From Riemerella columbina (GTDB taxonomy: Bacteria; Bacteroidota; Bacteroidia; Flavobacteriales; Weeksellaceae): a stretch of DNA of 64,000 nucleotides. A program made the translations under genes and the position numbers. This document shows positions 8,737 to 16,439 of the stretch, piece by piece (within the stretch, counting starts at the first letter, position 1; every line of letters begins with the position of its first letter). The stretch is taken from positions 558,001 to 622,000 of the forward strand of contig NZ_CP103950.1 of the NCBI RefSeq assembly GCF_030517065.1, in the 5' to 3' direction. The notes beneath the pieces are model-generated. The model did no database searches. It was not told the DNA's origin and was given only the letters and a program-made list of their open reading frames with translations.

Positions 8737-9723
8737 TTACATCGCTAAAATTTCCGAAAGCTTGATTAAATCTTGATTGATTTCGTTGTGTTTTTTTATG
8801 GCGTCTTCTATCGGCGTAAATACCAATTGATTGGCTCTGATGCCCGCCATTACATTGGTTAAGCCTTTTCTAAGTCCCTCCACAGCGCCATAACCTAAGC
8901 GGCTTGCCAGCACTCTGTCGGCACAACTTGGCGTGCCTCCTCTTTGGATGTGTCCTAAAATGGTCACTCTAATATCATAATCAGGGAATTCGGCTTTGGT
9001 TTTCTCTGCTAATTCGTAGGTAGAAGCCAGCTTTTCGCCCTCTGCCACCACCACGATGGAGGAACTTTTGCCGCGTTTCTGTGCGGTATAAAAATTTTGA
9101 AACATATCCTCTATGCTGTCCTTGCGCTCAGGGATAAGGATGTCAATAGCGCCCGAGGCAATGCCACTATTGAGCGCGATAAAACCAGCATCTCGCCCCA
9201 TTACCTCTACAAAAAACACCCGATTGTGCGAAGTCGCCGTGTCTCGGATTTTGTCAATGGCATCTATGGCAGTATTGAGGGCGGTATCATAACCGATCGT
9301 GAAGTCTGTGCCGAAAATATCATTGTCAATGGTGCCAGGAACGCCAATCACCTTAATGCCGTGCTCTTCGCTGAAGATTTTAGCCCCCGTGAAAGTGCCG
9401 TCCCCACCGATGCAAACCAAGGCATTGATGCCGTGTTTCACGCATTGTTCATAAGCTTGCTGGCGACCTTCTACCGTTCTAAATGCAGTAGAACGCGCCG
9501 ATTTTAGAATGGTACCCCCTTGGTTGATGATGTTTTTTACCGAGCGAGGTCCCATAGCAATAAGGTTGCCCTCCATCAGTCCATTATAACCTTCTCTAAT
9601 GCCTACACATTCTATATTATAATAGTGGGCGGTTCTTACCACAGCGCGGATGGCGGCATTCATCCCAGGCGCATCGCCACCTGAGGTAAGCACACCTATT
9701 TTTTTTAATTTGGATTCTGACAT
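8737..9723 (-). CDS. pfkA: ATP-dependent 6-phosphofructokinase
   Basis: 328 residues. GGDAPGMN (15-22) and GGDGT (106-110) form the nucleotide site. Gly rather than Asp after GGD marks the ATP-dependent, not pyrophosphate-dependent, enzymes. TIDND (131-135) carries the catalytic Asp133, and MGRDAGFIAL and the GHIQRGG segment bind fructose 6-phosphate. It phosphorylates fructose 6-phosphate to the 1,6-bisphosphate, the committed step of glycolysis. It is transcribed towards gapA. A -7 box 21 bases before its ATG, with a TTG at the right distance, gives a clear promoter. Confidence 0.97.
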   Translation of the reverse strand: MSESKLKKIGVLTSGGDAPGMNAAIRAVVRTAHYYNIECVGIREGYNGLMEGNLIAMGPRSVKNIINQGGTILKSARSTAFRTVEGRQQAYEQCVKHGINALVCIGGDGTFTGAKIFSEEHGIKVIGVPGTIDNDIFGTDFTIGYDTALNTAIDAIDKIRDTATSHNRVFFVEVMGRDAGFIALNSGIASGAIDILIPERKDSIEDMFQNFYTAQKRGKSSSIVVVAEGEKLASTYELAEKTKAEFPDYDIRVTILGHIQRGGTPSCADRVLASRLGYGAVEGLRKGLTNVMAGIRANQLVFTPIEDAIKKHNEINQDLIKLSEILAM

Positions 9724-9744
9724 AATTCTACTGATTTTTCATAG

Positions 9745-9775
9745 CAAAATTACGACTTTTTATTGGATTTTTCAA
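9745..9775 (-). promoter_or_regulatory. pfkA promoter (-33 TTG / -7 TAATTTTG)
   Basis: On the minus strand TAATTTTG (9745-9752) matches TAnnTTTG and a TTG (9773-9775) lies 20 bases upstream of it. The box ends 21 bases before the pfkA ATG. Confidence 0.7.
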
Positions 9776-9913
9776 GGTGATTTTTTACCGTGCTATTGCG
9801 GTGGTAGATGAGGTATTGCGCTTTGAAATTTTTCCACATCGTGTTGAAAAAATCTTCTATTCTTCAATTTTTACCTGATAGGGTAGAGACCGACGCTTTG
9901 AATAGCCTCAATT

Positions 9914-11263
9914 TTAGATTTTATTCAGAAAATCATCAAAGGCAGGAGAGACAGAAACGGTGCCGTCATCTTCTATTTTATAGAGTTTGAGGTGTTCTAT
10001 TTGGTTAGCAGACTCAGTTTGGAAAGGCTTTTTCACACGAACATAATTCTCGGTGAAGCCATACATCATTCCGTTTTTATTCTCGTGTTCCCAAAGAATA
10101 GGCAAGGTTTTCCCTAATTGAGATTGATAAAATGCCATTTTCTTCTTCTCGGAAAGGATCCGGAGCATTTTATTTCTTTTTTTCCTTTCAGGAATGGGCA
10201 CCACGCCTTCCATCTGGGCGGCTTCTGTATTTTCTCGCTCGGAGTAGGTAAAGGTGTGGAGGTAGGTAATAGGCAACGCGTTGAGGAAGTGATAAGTTTC
10301 TAAAAACTTCTCTTCCGTTTCCCCAGGGAAGCCCACAATCACATCTACGCCAATGGCAGCATTTGGCAGCACAGATTTTATTTTTTCTATCCGATTTTGG
10401 TAAAGTGGAGTCAAGTAGCGGCGTTTCATTTTTTTCAATAAATCATCGCTCCCAGACTGCAGCGGAATATGGAAATGAGGTACAAAGCGCTGACTTTGAG
10501 CCACCAAATCTATGCTTTCATCTTTGAGTAAGTTGGGCTCAATGGAAGAAATCCTAATCCGCTCAATGCCTTGCACTTGGTCTAATGCTGTGATGAGGTC
10601 TAAAAAGGTATGCTCGTGTTTTTTATTGCCAAATTCGCCTTTGCCATAATCTCCAATGTTCACGCCTGTCAGTACAATTTCCTTGATGTCTTTTTGTGCA
10701 ATTTCTTGAGCATTTTTGATGATATTTTCAATGGTATCAGACCGAGAAATTCCTCTCGCCAAAGGAATGGTGCAGTAGGTGCATTTATAATCGCAGCCGT
10801 CTTGCACCTTCAGAAAGGCGCGCGTTCTATCGCCAATAGAGTAGGAGCCGATGAAGAAATCGGTTTCTTCAATCTCGCAAGAATGGACAATACCTTCGTG
10901 CTCGGTTTTCTCCAAATCTTCTAAATAACTGAGAATGTTGAACTTTTCCTTAGCGCCAAGAACCAAATCTACGCCTTCTATTTTAGAAATTTCCTCAGGT
11001 TTCAGCTGGGCATAGCACCCCACAATTACCACCAAACCATCAGGATTGGCTTTCATAGCTCTTTTTACATGGAGCTTGCACTCTCTATCCGCATTTTCGG
11101 TAACAGAACAAGTGTTGATGATGTAGACATTTGCTGGTTCATCAAAACTGACTTTTTCGTACCCTGCACCTGTCAGTTGTCTGGCGATGGTGGAGGTTTC
11201 CGCGAAGTTGAGCTTGCATCCTAAAGTGTGGTATGCCGCTGTTTTTGAGGTTGTCGTTGCCAT
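9914..11263 (-). CDS. mtaB: tRNA t6A37 methylthiotransferase MtaB
   Basis: 449 residues from the ATG at 11263. A TTG 18 bases further upstream is in frame but overlaps the promoter box, so the ATG was chosen. Order of parts: N-terminal MTTase domain with three cluster Cys (LGCKLN, NTCSVTE, VGCYAQ), radical-SAM domain with CDYKCTYC, and a C-terminal TRAM-like region. The sequence fits MtaB (YqeV) better than MiaB or RimO because of its LGCKLNFAET start. The enzyme uses two 4Fe-4S clusters and S-adenosylmethionine to add a methylthio group to t6A at position 37 of ANN-decoding tRNAs. It is monocistronic, with pfkA next on the same strand about 190 bases on. Confidence 0.92.
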   Translation of the reverse strand: MATTTSKTAAYHTLGCKLNFAETSTIARQLTGAGYEKVSFDEPANVYIINTCSVTENADRECKLHVKRAMKANPDGLVVIVGCYAQLKPEEISKIEGVDLVLGAKEKFNILSYLEDLEKTEHEGIVHSCEIEETDFFIGSYSIGDRTRAFLKVQDGCDYKCTYCTIPLARGISRSDTIENIIKNAQEIAQKDIKEIVLTGVNIGDYGKGEFGNKKHEHTFLDLITALDQVQGIERIRISSIEPNLLKDESIDLVAQSQRFVPHFHIPLQSGSDDLLKKMKRRYLTPLYQNRIEKIKSVLPNAAIGVDVIVGFPGETEEKFLETYHFLNALPITYLHTFTYSERENTEAAQMEGVVPIPERKKRNKMLRILSEKKKMAFYQSQLGKTLPILWEHENKNGMMYGFTENYVRVKKPFQTESANQIEHLKLYKIEDDGTVSVSPAFDDFLNKI

Positions 11264-11278
11264 AAGAAAATAAGTTTG

Positions 11279-11307
11279 CAAATTTAAGGATTTTTTGTAG
11301 AACTCAA
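11279..11307 (-). promoter_or_regulatory. mtaB promoter (-33 TTG / -7 TAAATTTG)
   Basis: TAAATTTG on the minus strand (11279-11286) is an exact -7 match, with TTG (11305-11307) 18 bases upstream. It ends 15 bases before the chosen ATG, which supports that start over the upstream TTG codon. Confidence 0.7.
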
Positions 11308-11450
11308 AAAACGGACTTGCAGGTCTTTTTTATTGAAGGGAATTAAGGCAAAAGCGCACAGCATAAAGGGAACTTTAAATTCTGAAATTGAATAGCGGGG
11401 ATTAAATCCAAAATTTGGCAATAGAAAATAGCGTTTTCTCAAAAATTTAT

Positions 11451-11458
11451 TAAATTTG
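11451..11458 (+). promoter_or_regulatory. -7 box of the ruvX-def unit
   Basis: TAAATTTG is an exact -7 consensus ending 8 bases before the ruvX ATG, giving a very short leader. No -33 TTG at the usual spacing is evident. Confidence 0.6.
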
Positions 11459-11466
11459 CATCTTTT

Positions 11467-11880
11467 ATGGGACAGATTTTGGGTATAGACTACGGCAAAC
11501 GGCGCACAGGCATAGCGATAACAGATGATATGAAGCTGATAGCCAGCGGACTAACTACCGTAGAAACTCCGCAACTGATGGATTTTCTTAAAAATTATCA
11601 AAGTCAGCATCAGGTGGAGGCTGTAGTGGTCGGCTATCCCATAGATTTAAGAGGGCAAGTGTCTGAAATAGAAACCGATATTTTGTCTTTTTTAGAAGAA
11701 TATAAAACGGCATTTCCGAAGGTAGAAATCCATAGGTTAGATGAGCGGTTTACTTCTAAAATGGCTTCGTTTTTTATCAGCCAAAGTGGAAAAAGTAAGA
11801 AGCAAAAACAAAATAAAGGATTGATAGATCAGGTAAGTGCCACCATAATTTTACAAAATTTTTTAGAACAGAAAAAATGA
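11467..11880 (+). CDS. ruvX: Holliday junction resolvase-like RNase YqgF/RuvX
   Basis: 137 residues, the usual length. The RNase H-like fold is marked by LGIDYGKRRTGIA (4-16) with the first catalytic Asp, a second acidic strand near VVVGYPIDLRG, and RLDERFTS near 95-102 with the conserved Glu. Members resolve or nick nucleic-acid junctions and act in pre-16S rRNA 5' maturation, which explains why the gene is usually essential. Its stop overlaps the def start by 4 bases (ATGA), so the two are translationally coupled. Confidence 0.93.
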   Translation: MGQILGIDYGKRRTGIAITDDMKLIASGLTTVETPQLMDFLKNYQSQHQVEAVVVGYPIDLRGQVSEIETDILSFLEEYKTAFPKVEIHRLDERFTSKMASFFISQSGKSKKQKQNKGLIDQVSATIILQNFLEQKK

Positions 11881-12449
11881 TTTTACCAATAAGAGCCTAT
11901 GGCGACCCTATTCTTAGAAAGAAAGGCAAGGCTATTTCGCCAGATTATCCGCAGCTTAAAGAGTTGATCGCAAATATGTATGATACGATGGTAGGCGCTC
12001 ATGGCATAGGACTTGCTGCACCGCAGATAGGTTTAGATATTCGGCTGTTTGTGGTAGATGTATCGCCATTGGCAGAAGATGAAGATTACGCCGATATTGC
12101 GGATGAACTTAAAGATTTTAAAAAAGTATTCATCAATGCTAAAATTTTAGAGGAATCTGGCGAAGAGTGGAAGTTTAACGAAGGTTGCCTCTCCATACCA
12201 GAAGTTCGGGAAGATGTTAAAAGGAAAGACACCATTGTGATAGAGTATTATGATGAAAATTTCCAAAAACATACGGAAACTTATTCAGACATCAGAGCCC
12301 GCGTGATCCAGCACGAGTACGACCATATAGAGGGTATTCTCTTCACCGATAAACTCTCTGCACTAAAGAAAAAATTGGTGAAAGGCAAGCTCAGCAAAAT
12401 CTCTAATGGCGAGGTGCAGGTGAATTATAAAATGAGATTTCCTAAATAA
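11877..12449 (+). CDS. def: peptide deformylase
   Basis: 190 residues. All three family motifs are present: GIGLAAPQ (43-50), EGCLS (102-106, metal-ligand Cys) and HEYDH (146-150, two metal His and the catalytic Glu). It removes the formyl group from nascent peptides, using Fe2+ or a similar metal. There is an acidic insertion around residues 66-80, between motif 1 and motif 2, as often in Bacteroidetes enzymes. It overlaps ruvX by 4 bases and is followed 27 bases later by the DUF5606 gene, so the three form one unit. Confidence 0.96.
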   Translation: MILPIRAYGDPILRKKGKAISPDYPQLKELIANMYDTMVGAHGIGLAAPQIGLDIRLFVVDVSPLAEDEDYADIADELKDFKKVFINAKILEESGEEWKFNEGCLSIPEVREDVKRKDTIVIEYYDENFQKHTETYSDIRARVIQHEYDHIEGILFTDKLSALKKKLVKGKLSKISNGEVQVNYKMRFPK

Positions 12450-12476
12450 ATAATAAACTAAAAATATATAACAGAT

Positions 12477-12899
12477 ATGCAGTTAGAAAAAATAATTTCA
12501 ATCTCGGGTAAGCCAGGGCTTTATCGTTTGGTCTCTCAGTTGAGAAACGGCTTTATCGTGGAAGATATTACCACAAAAAAGAAAATCAGCATCTCTAATT
12601 CCAGCCAAGTTAGCTTGTTGGATAACATCGCGATGTTTAGCTTTGATAGAGAAGTGCCATTGTTTGAAGTGATGGAAAATATCGCTAAAAATGAAGATTA
12701 TAAAGCCACCATCAACCATAAATCTACTGATGAAGAACTGAGAGCTTTTATGCTCAAAACCTTACCGAATTATGATACAGAGCGCGTTTATATTTCGGAT
12801 ATTAGAAAATTAGCCCAGTGGTACAACCTCCTTCATAAGGCGGGCTACATCACACCAGAGAGTTTTGTAAAAGAAGAAACTCCAGCAGAAGAACAATAA
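12477..12899 (+). CDS. DUF5606 family protein
   Basis: 140 residues, soluble. The N-terminal half (LEKIISISGKPGLYRLVSQ, then IVEDITTKKK and LLDNIAMF) is the conserved DUF5606 core of Bacteroidetes, shaped like a small beta barrel. The second half is helical, with DTERVYISDIRKLAQWYNLL, and the tail is acidic. Function is unknown. It sits directly after def, 27 bases away, and ahead of mazG, separated from it by a hairpin terminator. The constant association with def suggests a housekeeping role, which is an inference. Confidence 0.85.
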   Translation: MQLEKIISISGKPGLYRLVSQLRNGFIVEDITTKKKISISNSSQVSLLDNIAMFSFDREVPLFEVMENIAKNEDYKATINHKSTDEELRAFMLKTLPNYDTERVYISDIRKLAQWYNLLHKAGYITPESFVKEETPAEEQ

Positions 12900-12907
12900 A
12901 AACCGAT

Positions 12908-12942
12908 AAAACTTTGCTAATCTATTTGGCAAAGTTTTTTTT
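12908..12942 (+). terminator. Rho-independent terminator after the def unit
   Basis: AAAACTTTGC (12908-12917) pairs with GCAAAGTTTT (12929-12938), loop of 11, with T continuing to 12942. It ends only 9 bases before the mazG start. Confidence 0.88.
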
Positions 12943-12951
12943 AAGCATTGG

Positions 12952-13725
12952 ATGATGAACACCAGAACCCAGCAACTCAAATATTTTGATAACCTCCTAA
13001 CCATTATGGACGACCTGAGAGCCCAGTGCCCTTGGGACAAAAAACAAACCCTACAAAGCCTGCGGCACCTCACCTTGGAAGAGGTGTATGAACTTTCGGA
13101 TGCGCTGTTAGCCGAAGATTTAGATGAAATAAAAAAAGAGTTGGGCGATGTTTTGCTGCATTTGGTTTTTTATGCTAAAATAGGCTCGGAAAAAGGCAGT
13201 TTTGATATCGGCGATGTTATAAAATCCTTGAACGAGAAACTGATATTTAGACACCCCCACATCTACGGCAATGTGGAAGCCAACGATGAAGAAACGGTAA
13301 AACAAAATTGGGAAAAACTGAAACTGAAAGAAGGCAATACTTCCATTTTGTCAGGCGTGCCCAAGGGCTTACCCTCGCTGATTAAGGCATATAGAATCCA
13401 AGACAAAGTGAAGGGTATCGGCTTTGATTTCCCTAATCAAGAAGCCGCTTGGGAAAAGGTTCAAGAAGAATGCACGGAGTTTTTGCAAGCCACCACCGCA
13501 GACCAAAAAGAAATGGAATTTGGAGATGTACTCTTCTCGCTGATCAACTATGCGCGGCAGGTGGGCATCAATCCAGATACGGCGTTGGAGCGTACCAATC
13601 AGAAATTTATTCACCGTTTTCAAATGATGGAAAAGTTGGCAGCGCAGCGGAACCAACCTTTAGAAAATCTCTCCATAGAAGCTTTGGATGCCCTTTGGAA
13701 CGAAGCCAAGCAAAACAGCCAATAG
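12952..13725 (+). CDS. mazG: nucleoside triphosphate pyrophosphohydrolase MazG
   Basis: 257 residues with two MazG repeats. The first has the CPWDKKQT start and the metal-binding EEVYEL...EELGD-type helices (here EIKKELGDVLLHLVFYA). The second carries EAAWEKVQEECTEF and EMEFGDVLFSLINYAR. The enzyme hydrolyses NTPs or dNTPs to the monophosphate and pyrophosphate, cleansing nucleotide pools. Two start codons stand together (12952 and 12955), and either is possible. It begins 9 bases after a terminator, so its promoter must overlap that hairpin or it depends on read-through. Confidence 0.94.
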   Translation: MMNTRTQQLKYFDNLLTIMDDLRAQCPWDKKQTLQSLRHLTLEEVYELSDALLAEDLDEIKKELGDVLLHLVFYAKIGSEKGSFDIGDVIKSLNEKLIFRHPHIYGNVEANDEETVKQNWEKLKLKEGNTSILSGVPKGLPSLIKAYRIQDKVKGIGFDFPNQEAAWEKVQEECTEFLQATTADQKEMEFGDVLFSLINYARQVGINPDTALERTNQKFIHRFQMMEKLAAQRNQPLENLSIEALDALWNEAKQNSQ

Positions 13726-13765
13726 AGCGCTACCATCACCAATGATGATCAAAAAACAATTGACT

Positions 13766-14488
13766 ATGAAACAATTAGGTTTAATAGGACGAAATATTTC
13801 GTATTCATTTTCTAAGAAATATTTTGAGGCTAAATTTAGGAAATTACTCATCAAAACGGTAGATTATTCCATTTTTGATATAAAGGATATTGCGGAAGTA
13901 GAAACTTTATTTCAACGACCTCATTTGGTGGGTTTTAATGTGACTATTCCGTATAAAGTTCAGATTATAAAGTATTTAGATGCGCTGAGTGCAGAGGCGG
14001 AAGCTATTGGCGCCGTGAATACCGTAGCGGTTGTTGAGGGCAAGAAAATCGGCTATAATACCGATGCTTTTGGCTTTGAAAAAACCTTGAATTTACACCA
14101 GAAACCGCACCATCATAGCGCTTTAATCTTTGGCGATGGCGGTGCTGCACAAGCGGTTAAGTATGTCCTTAACCAAAAGAATATCCCTTATCAGGTGGTT
14201 TCCAGAGCGGGGGAACTGACTTTTGAGAATTTGGACGCTGCTGTCATCAAAGACCATCCTATTTTAATCCAATGCACGCCAGTAGGCACTTTCCCGAATG
14301 TAGAAGACACATTGCCGCTACCGTTGGAGGGCGTTTCTGACCAACATTTAGCCATAGATTTAATCTACAATCCAGAACAAACGCAGTTTCTAAAAAATGC
14401 AGCACAAAAAGGCGCCAAAACCGCCAATGGACTCTTAATGTTGGAGCAGCAGGCAGAAAAAGCTTGGGAAATTTGGAATTTAGAATAA
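13766..14488 (+). CDS. aroE: shikimate 5-dehydrogenase
   Basis: 240 residues from the ATG at 13766. The open frame extends upstream, but MKQLGLIGRN aligns with the usual start of the Bacteroidetes enzyme. The SYSFSKKYF shikimate-binding loop (12-20), NVTIPYK (58-64, catalytic Lys64), GAVNT (82-86) and YNTDAFG (97-103, catalytic Asp100) are all intact, and FGDGGAAQAV is the NADPH loop. It reduces 3-dehydroshikimate to shikimate in aromatic amino-acid synthesis. It follows mazG by 40 bases on the same strand. Confidence 0.95.
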   Translation: MKQLGLIGRNISYSFSKKYFEAKFRKLLIKTVDYSIFDIKDIAEVETLFQRPHLVGFNVTIPYKVQIIKYLDALSAEAEAIGAVNTVAVVEGKKIGYNTDAFGFEKTLNLHQKPHHHSALIFGDGGAAQAVKYVLNQKNIPYQVVSRAGELTFENLDAAVIKDHPILIQCTPVGTFPNVEDTLPLPLEGVSDQHLAIDLIYNPEQTQFLKNAAQKGAKTANGLLMLEQQAEKAWEIWNLE

Positions 14489-14566
14489 AAAACCTTTAAT
14501 TTAGTGCCAGCATAAATGGACGCAAAAGTCCGCCGCAGATATTTAACTTTTTAAAATTACACCACG

Positions 14567-16387
14567 ATGAATAATGATTCTATAAACGCTGATAATGAGC
14601 AACTTAATAATTTAGAAGCTCCTAATGAAAATGAAAAACAGCAACCTTCAGCCCCAGAATTGGTACCCGCTGAAGAAACGCTGTATGAGGCTGAAACCCA
14701 CACAGATGAGCACGAAGAAGATCAATATCAGCAACATTCGTTGAAGGATTTGGTAGATGCTTTGGAGCGTTTAATCAATTTAGAAAATGCAGGAGAGGAA
14801 GGGCAAAAATTTAATGCCTTGAGAAAAAGCATCGCGGAGAAAATAGAGGAAGAGGTGGAAGCCCAAAAAGAAGCCCACGATAATAGCGGCTCTTCGGAAG
14901 TGTTTCATTATGAGCATCCTTTGCAGTCTAAATTTTCTGCACTCATTCATATTTTTAAAGAAAAGCAAGAGACTTTCCATCGGCAGCAGGCAGAGGAACA
15001 TCAGCATAATTTAGAAGTTCGGCAAGGCATCATTGAAAAGTTGAAAAATCTGTACACCAATACGGAGCCTGGCACCAATCTATTTAAAGCGATTAGAGAG
15101 ATTAAAGAAGCGTGGGCGAATGCGGGCAAGGTGGCAAAATCAGAGTTTAAGTTGCTGAATAACAATTATTATCATCACCTCAATGGGTTTTATGAAATGC
15201 TGGATCTTAACAAAGAATATCGTGAGCAGGAGTATGCCCATAATTTAGAAAAGAGAAAACACATCATCGCTCGGGCTTATGAGCTTTTGGAGGAGCCTAA
15301 GGTGCAACAAGCTCTCAACGAATTGCAATATTTACATAAGCTTTGGCGCGAAGAGGCAGTGCCTGTTGCAGAGGAATTTAGAGAGCCTACTTGGCAAGAA
15401 TTTAGACAAATATCGGATAAAATCCACGATAGAAAAGCAGAATTATACGCACAGATAGATGCCGAGCAGCAGGATAATTTAGCTAAGAAAAACGCGATTA
15501 TAGCACAGATTAAAGCTTTGGTAACACCAGAAAAAGAGCCTAATCATAATTATTGGCAAAAGGCAATTAAGAAAATGGAGGCGCTCCGAGAGGAATTTTT
15601 AAAGTTAGGCAATGTGCCCAAAAAACTTTCTACTCAAAACTGGACAGATTTTAAACAAAGCGTAAGGGCTTTTAATACCGCTAAAAATCAGTATTATAAG
15701 AATTTGAAATCGGTGCAGATTAAGAATTTAGAAGCTAAATATCAATTGATTAAAGTGGCGCAGGATAATAAAAATTCTGAAGATTGGGAGACTATGGTGC
15801 CTTTATTCAAAAAACTGCAAAAAGATTGGCAAAATATTGGACATGTGCCAAGAAATCAAGCCAATAAAGTTTGGGATGCGTTTAGGGAGGCTTGCAATTA
15901 TTTCTTTGAGCAATACCGCACCAAAAGCGATGCCGCAGGCGACGACTGGAATGCCAATTTTAGACAGAAAAAAGCCCTCCTTGATGAGCTGAAAGCCATA
16001 GAGCAATCCGAGGGCAGCTTAGAAAAAATAGAGAACATTAAAAATCAGTGGAACGCTATTGGCAAGGTGCCGAGAGACAAAATAGGCATCAATTCGGAGT
16101 TTAACAGAACCCTAAAACTAAAACTAAAACTCAACAACCTCAATGAGTACGACCTGAAAGAGGAAGGGCTTTCTGAATCTCAAGTCACCGATAAGGCACG
16201 CAAACTGAGAAACCAAATTATGGACTTAGAGGCAGAGATTGTCAAGTTAGAAAACAACCTTTCCTTCTTTAGCAACCCAACCAGAGACAACCCTCTATTA
16301 AAAGAAACTTTCGCTAAAATAGACGATAAAAAACAGCAATTAGAAAGCCTTAAGAACACCTTACACCAAATGATTACAGGAGGGTAG
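14567..16387 (+). CDS. DUF349 repeat protein
   Basis: 606 residues, cytoplasmic, almost wholly helical and strongly charged. After an acidic, low-complexity N-terminus (about 1-60, rich in E/N/Q) come several DUF349 modules, each a three-helix bundle recognised by W-x-x-x-G-x-V-P (for example LKKLQKDWQNIGHVPRN and IKNQWNAIGKVPRD) and by AFREACNYFFEQ-type helices. The C-terminus is a coiled coil (about 540-600). DUF349 proteins are widespread in Bacteroidetes and Actinobacteria and have no assigned biochemical role. The gene is monocistronic, between aroE and a convergent surface-transport operon. Confidence 0.9.
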   Translation: MNNDSINADNEQLNNLEAPNENEKQQPSAPELVPAEETLYEAETHTDEHEEDQYQQHSLKDLVDALERLINLENAGEEGQKFNALRKSIAEKIEEEVEAQKEAHDNSGSSEVFHYEHPLQSKFSALIHIFKEKQETFHRQQAEEHQHNLEVRQGIIEKLKNLYTNTEPGTNLFKAIREIKEAWANAGKVAKSEFKLLNNNYYHHLNGFYEMLDLNKEYREQEYAHNLEKRKHIIARAYELLEEPKVQQALNELQYLHKLWREEAVPVAEEFREPTWQEFRQISDKIHDRKAELYAQIDAEQQDNLAKKNAIIAQIKALVTPEKEPNHNYWQKAIKKMEALREEFLKLGNVPKKLSTQNWTDFKQSVRAFNTAKNQYYKNLKSVQIKNLEAKYQLIKVAQDNKNSEDWETMVPLFKKLQKDWQNIGHVPRNQANKVWDAFREACNYFFEQYRTKSDAAGDDWNANFRQKKALLDELKAIEQSEGSLEKIENIKNQWNAIGKVPRDKIGINSEFNRTLKLKLKLNNLNEYDLKEEGLSESQVTDKARKLRNQIMDLEAEIVKLENNLSFFSNPTRDNPLLKETFAKIDDKKQQLESLKNTLHQMITGG

Positions 16388-16402
16388 ATTGAGCCTAAAA
16401 TA

Positions 16403-16434
16403 AATCCCGCCGCTTAAACTAAGGCGGCGGGATT
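16403..16434 (-). terminator. shared hairpin between convergent units
   Basis: AATCCCGCCGC (16403-16413) pairs perfectly with GCGGCGGGATT (16424-16434), loop of 10, GC-rich. On the minus strand it is followed by ATTTATTTTA. The stem ends 6 bases from the FecA-like stop codon and 16 bases from the DUF349 stop, so it probably ends both transcripts. The T tracts are weak. Confidence 0.7.
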
Positions 16435-16439
16435 ATCAA

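Noticed and set aside
9097-9507. A 136-codon plus-strand frame opposite pfkA.
   Set aside because: It is antisense to conserved pfkA motifs and has no independent start signal.
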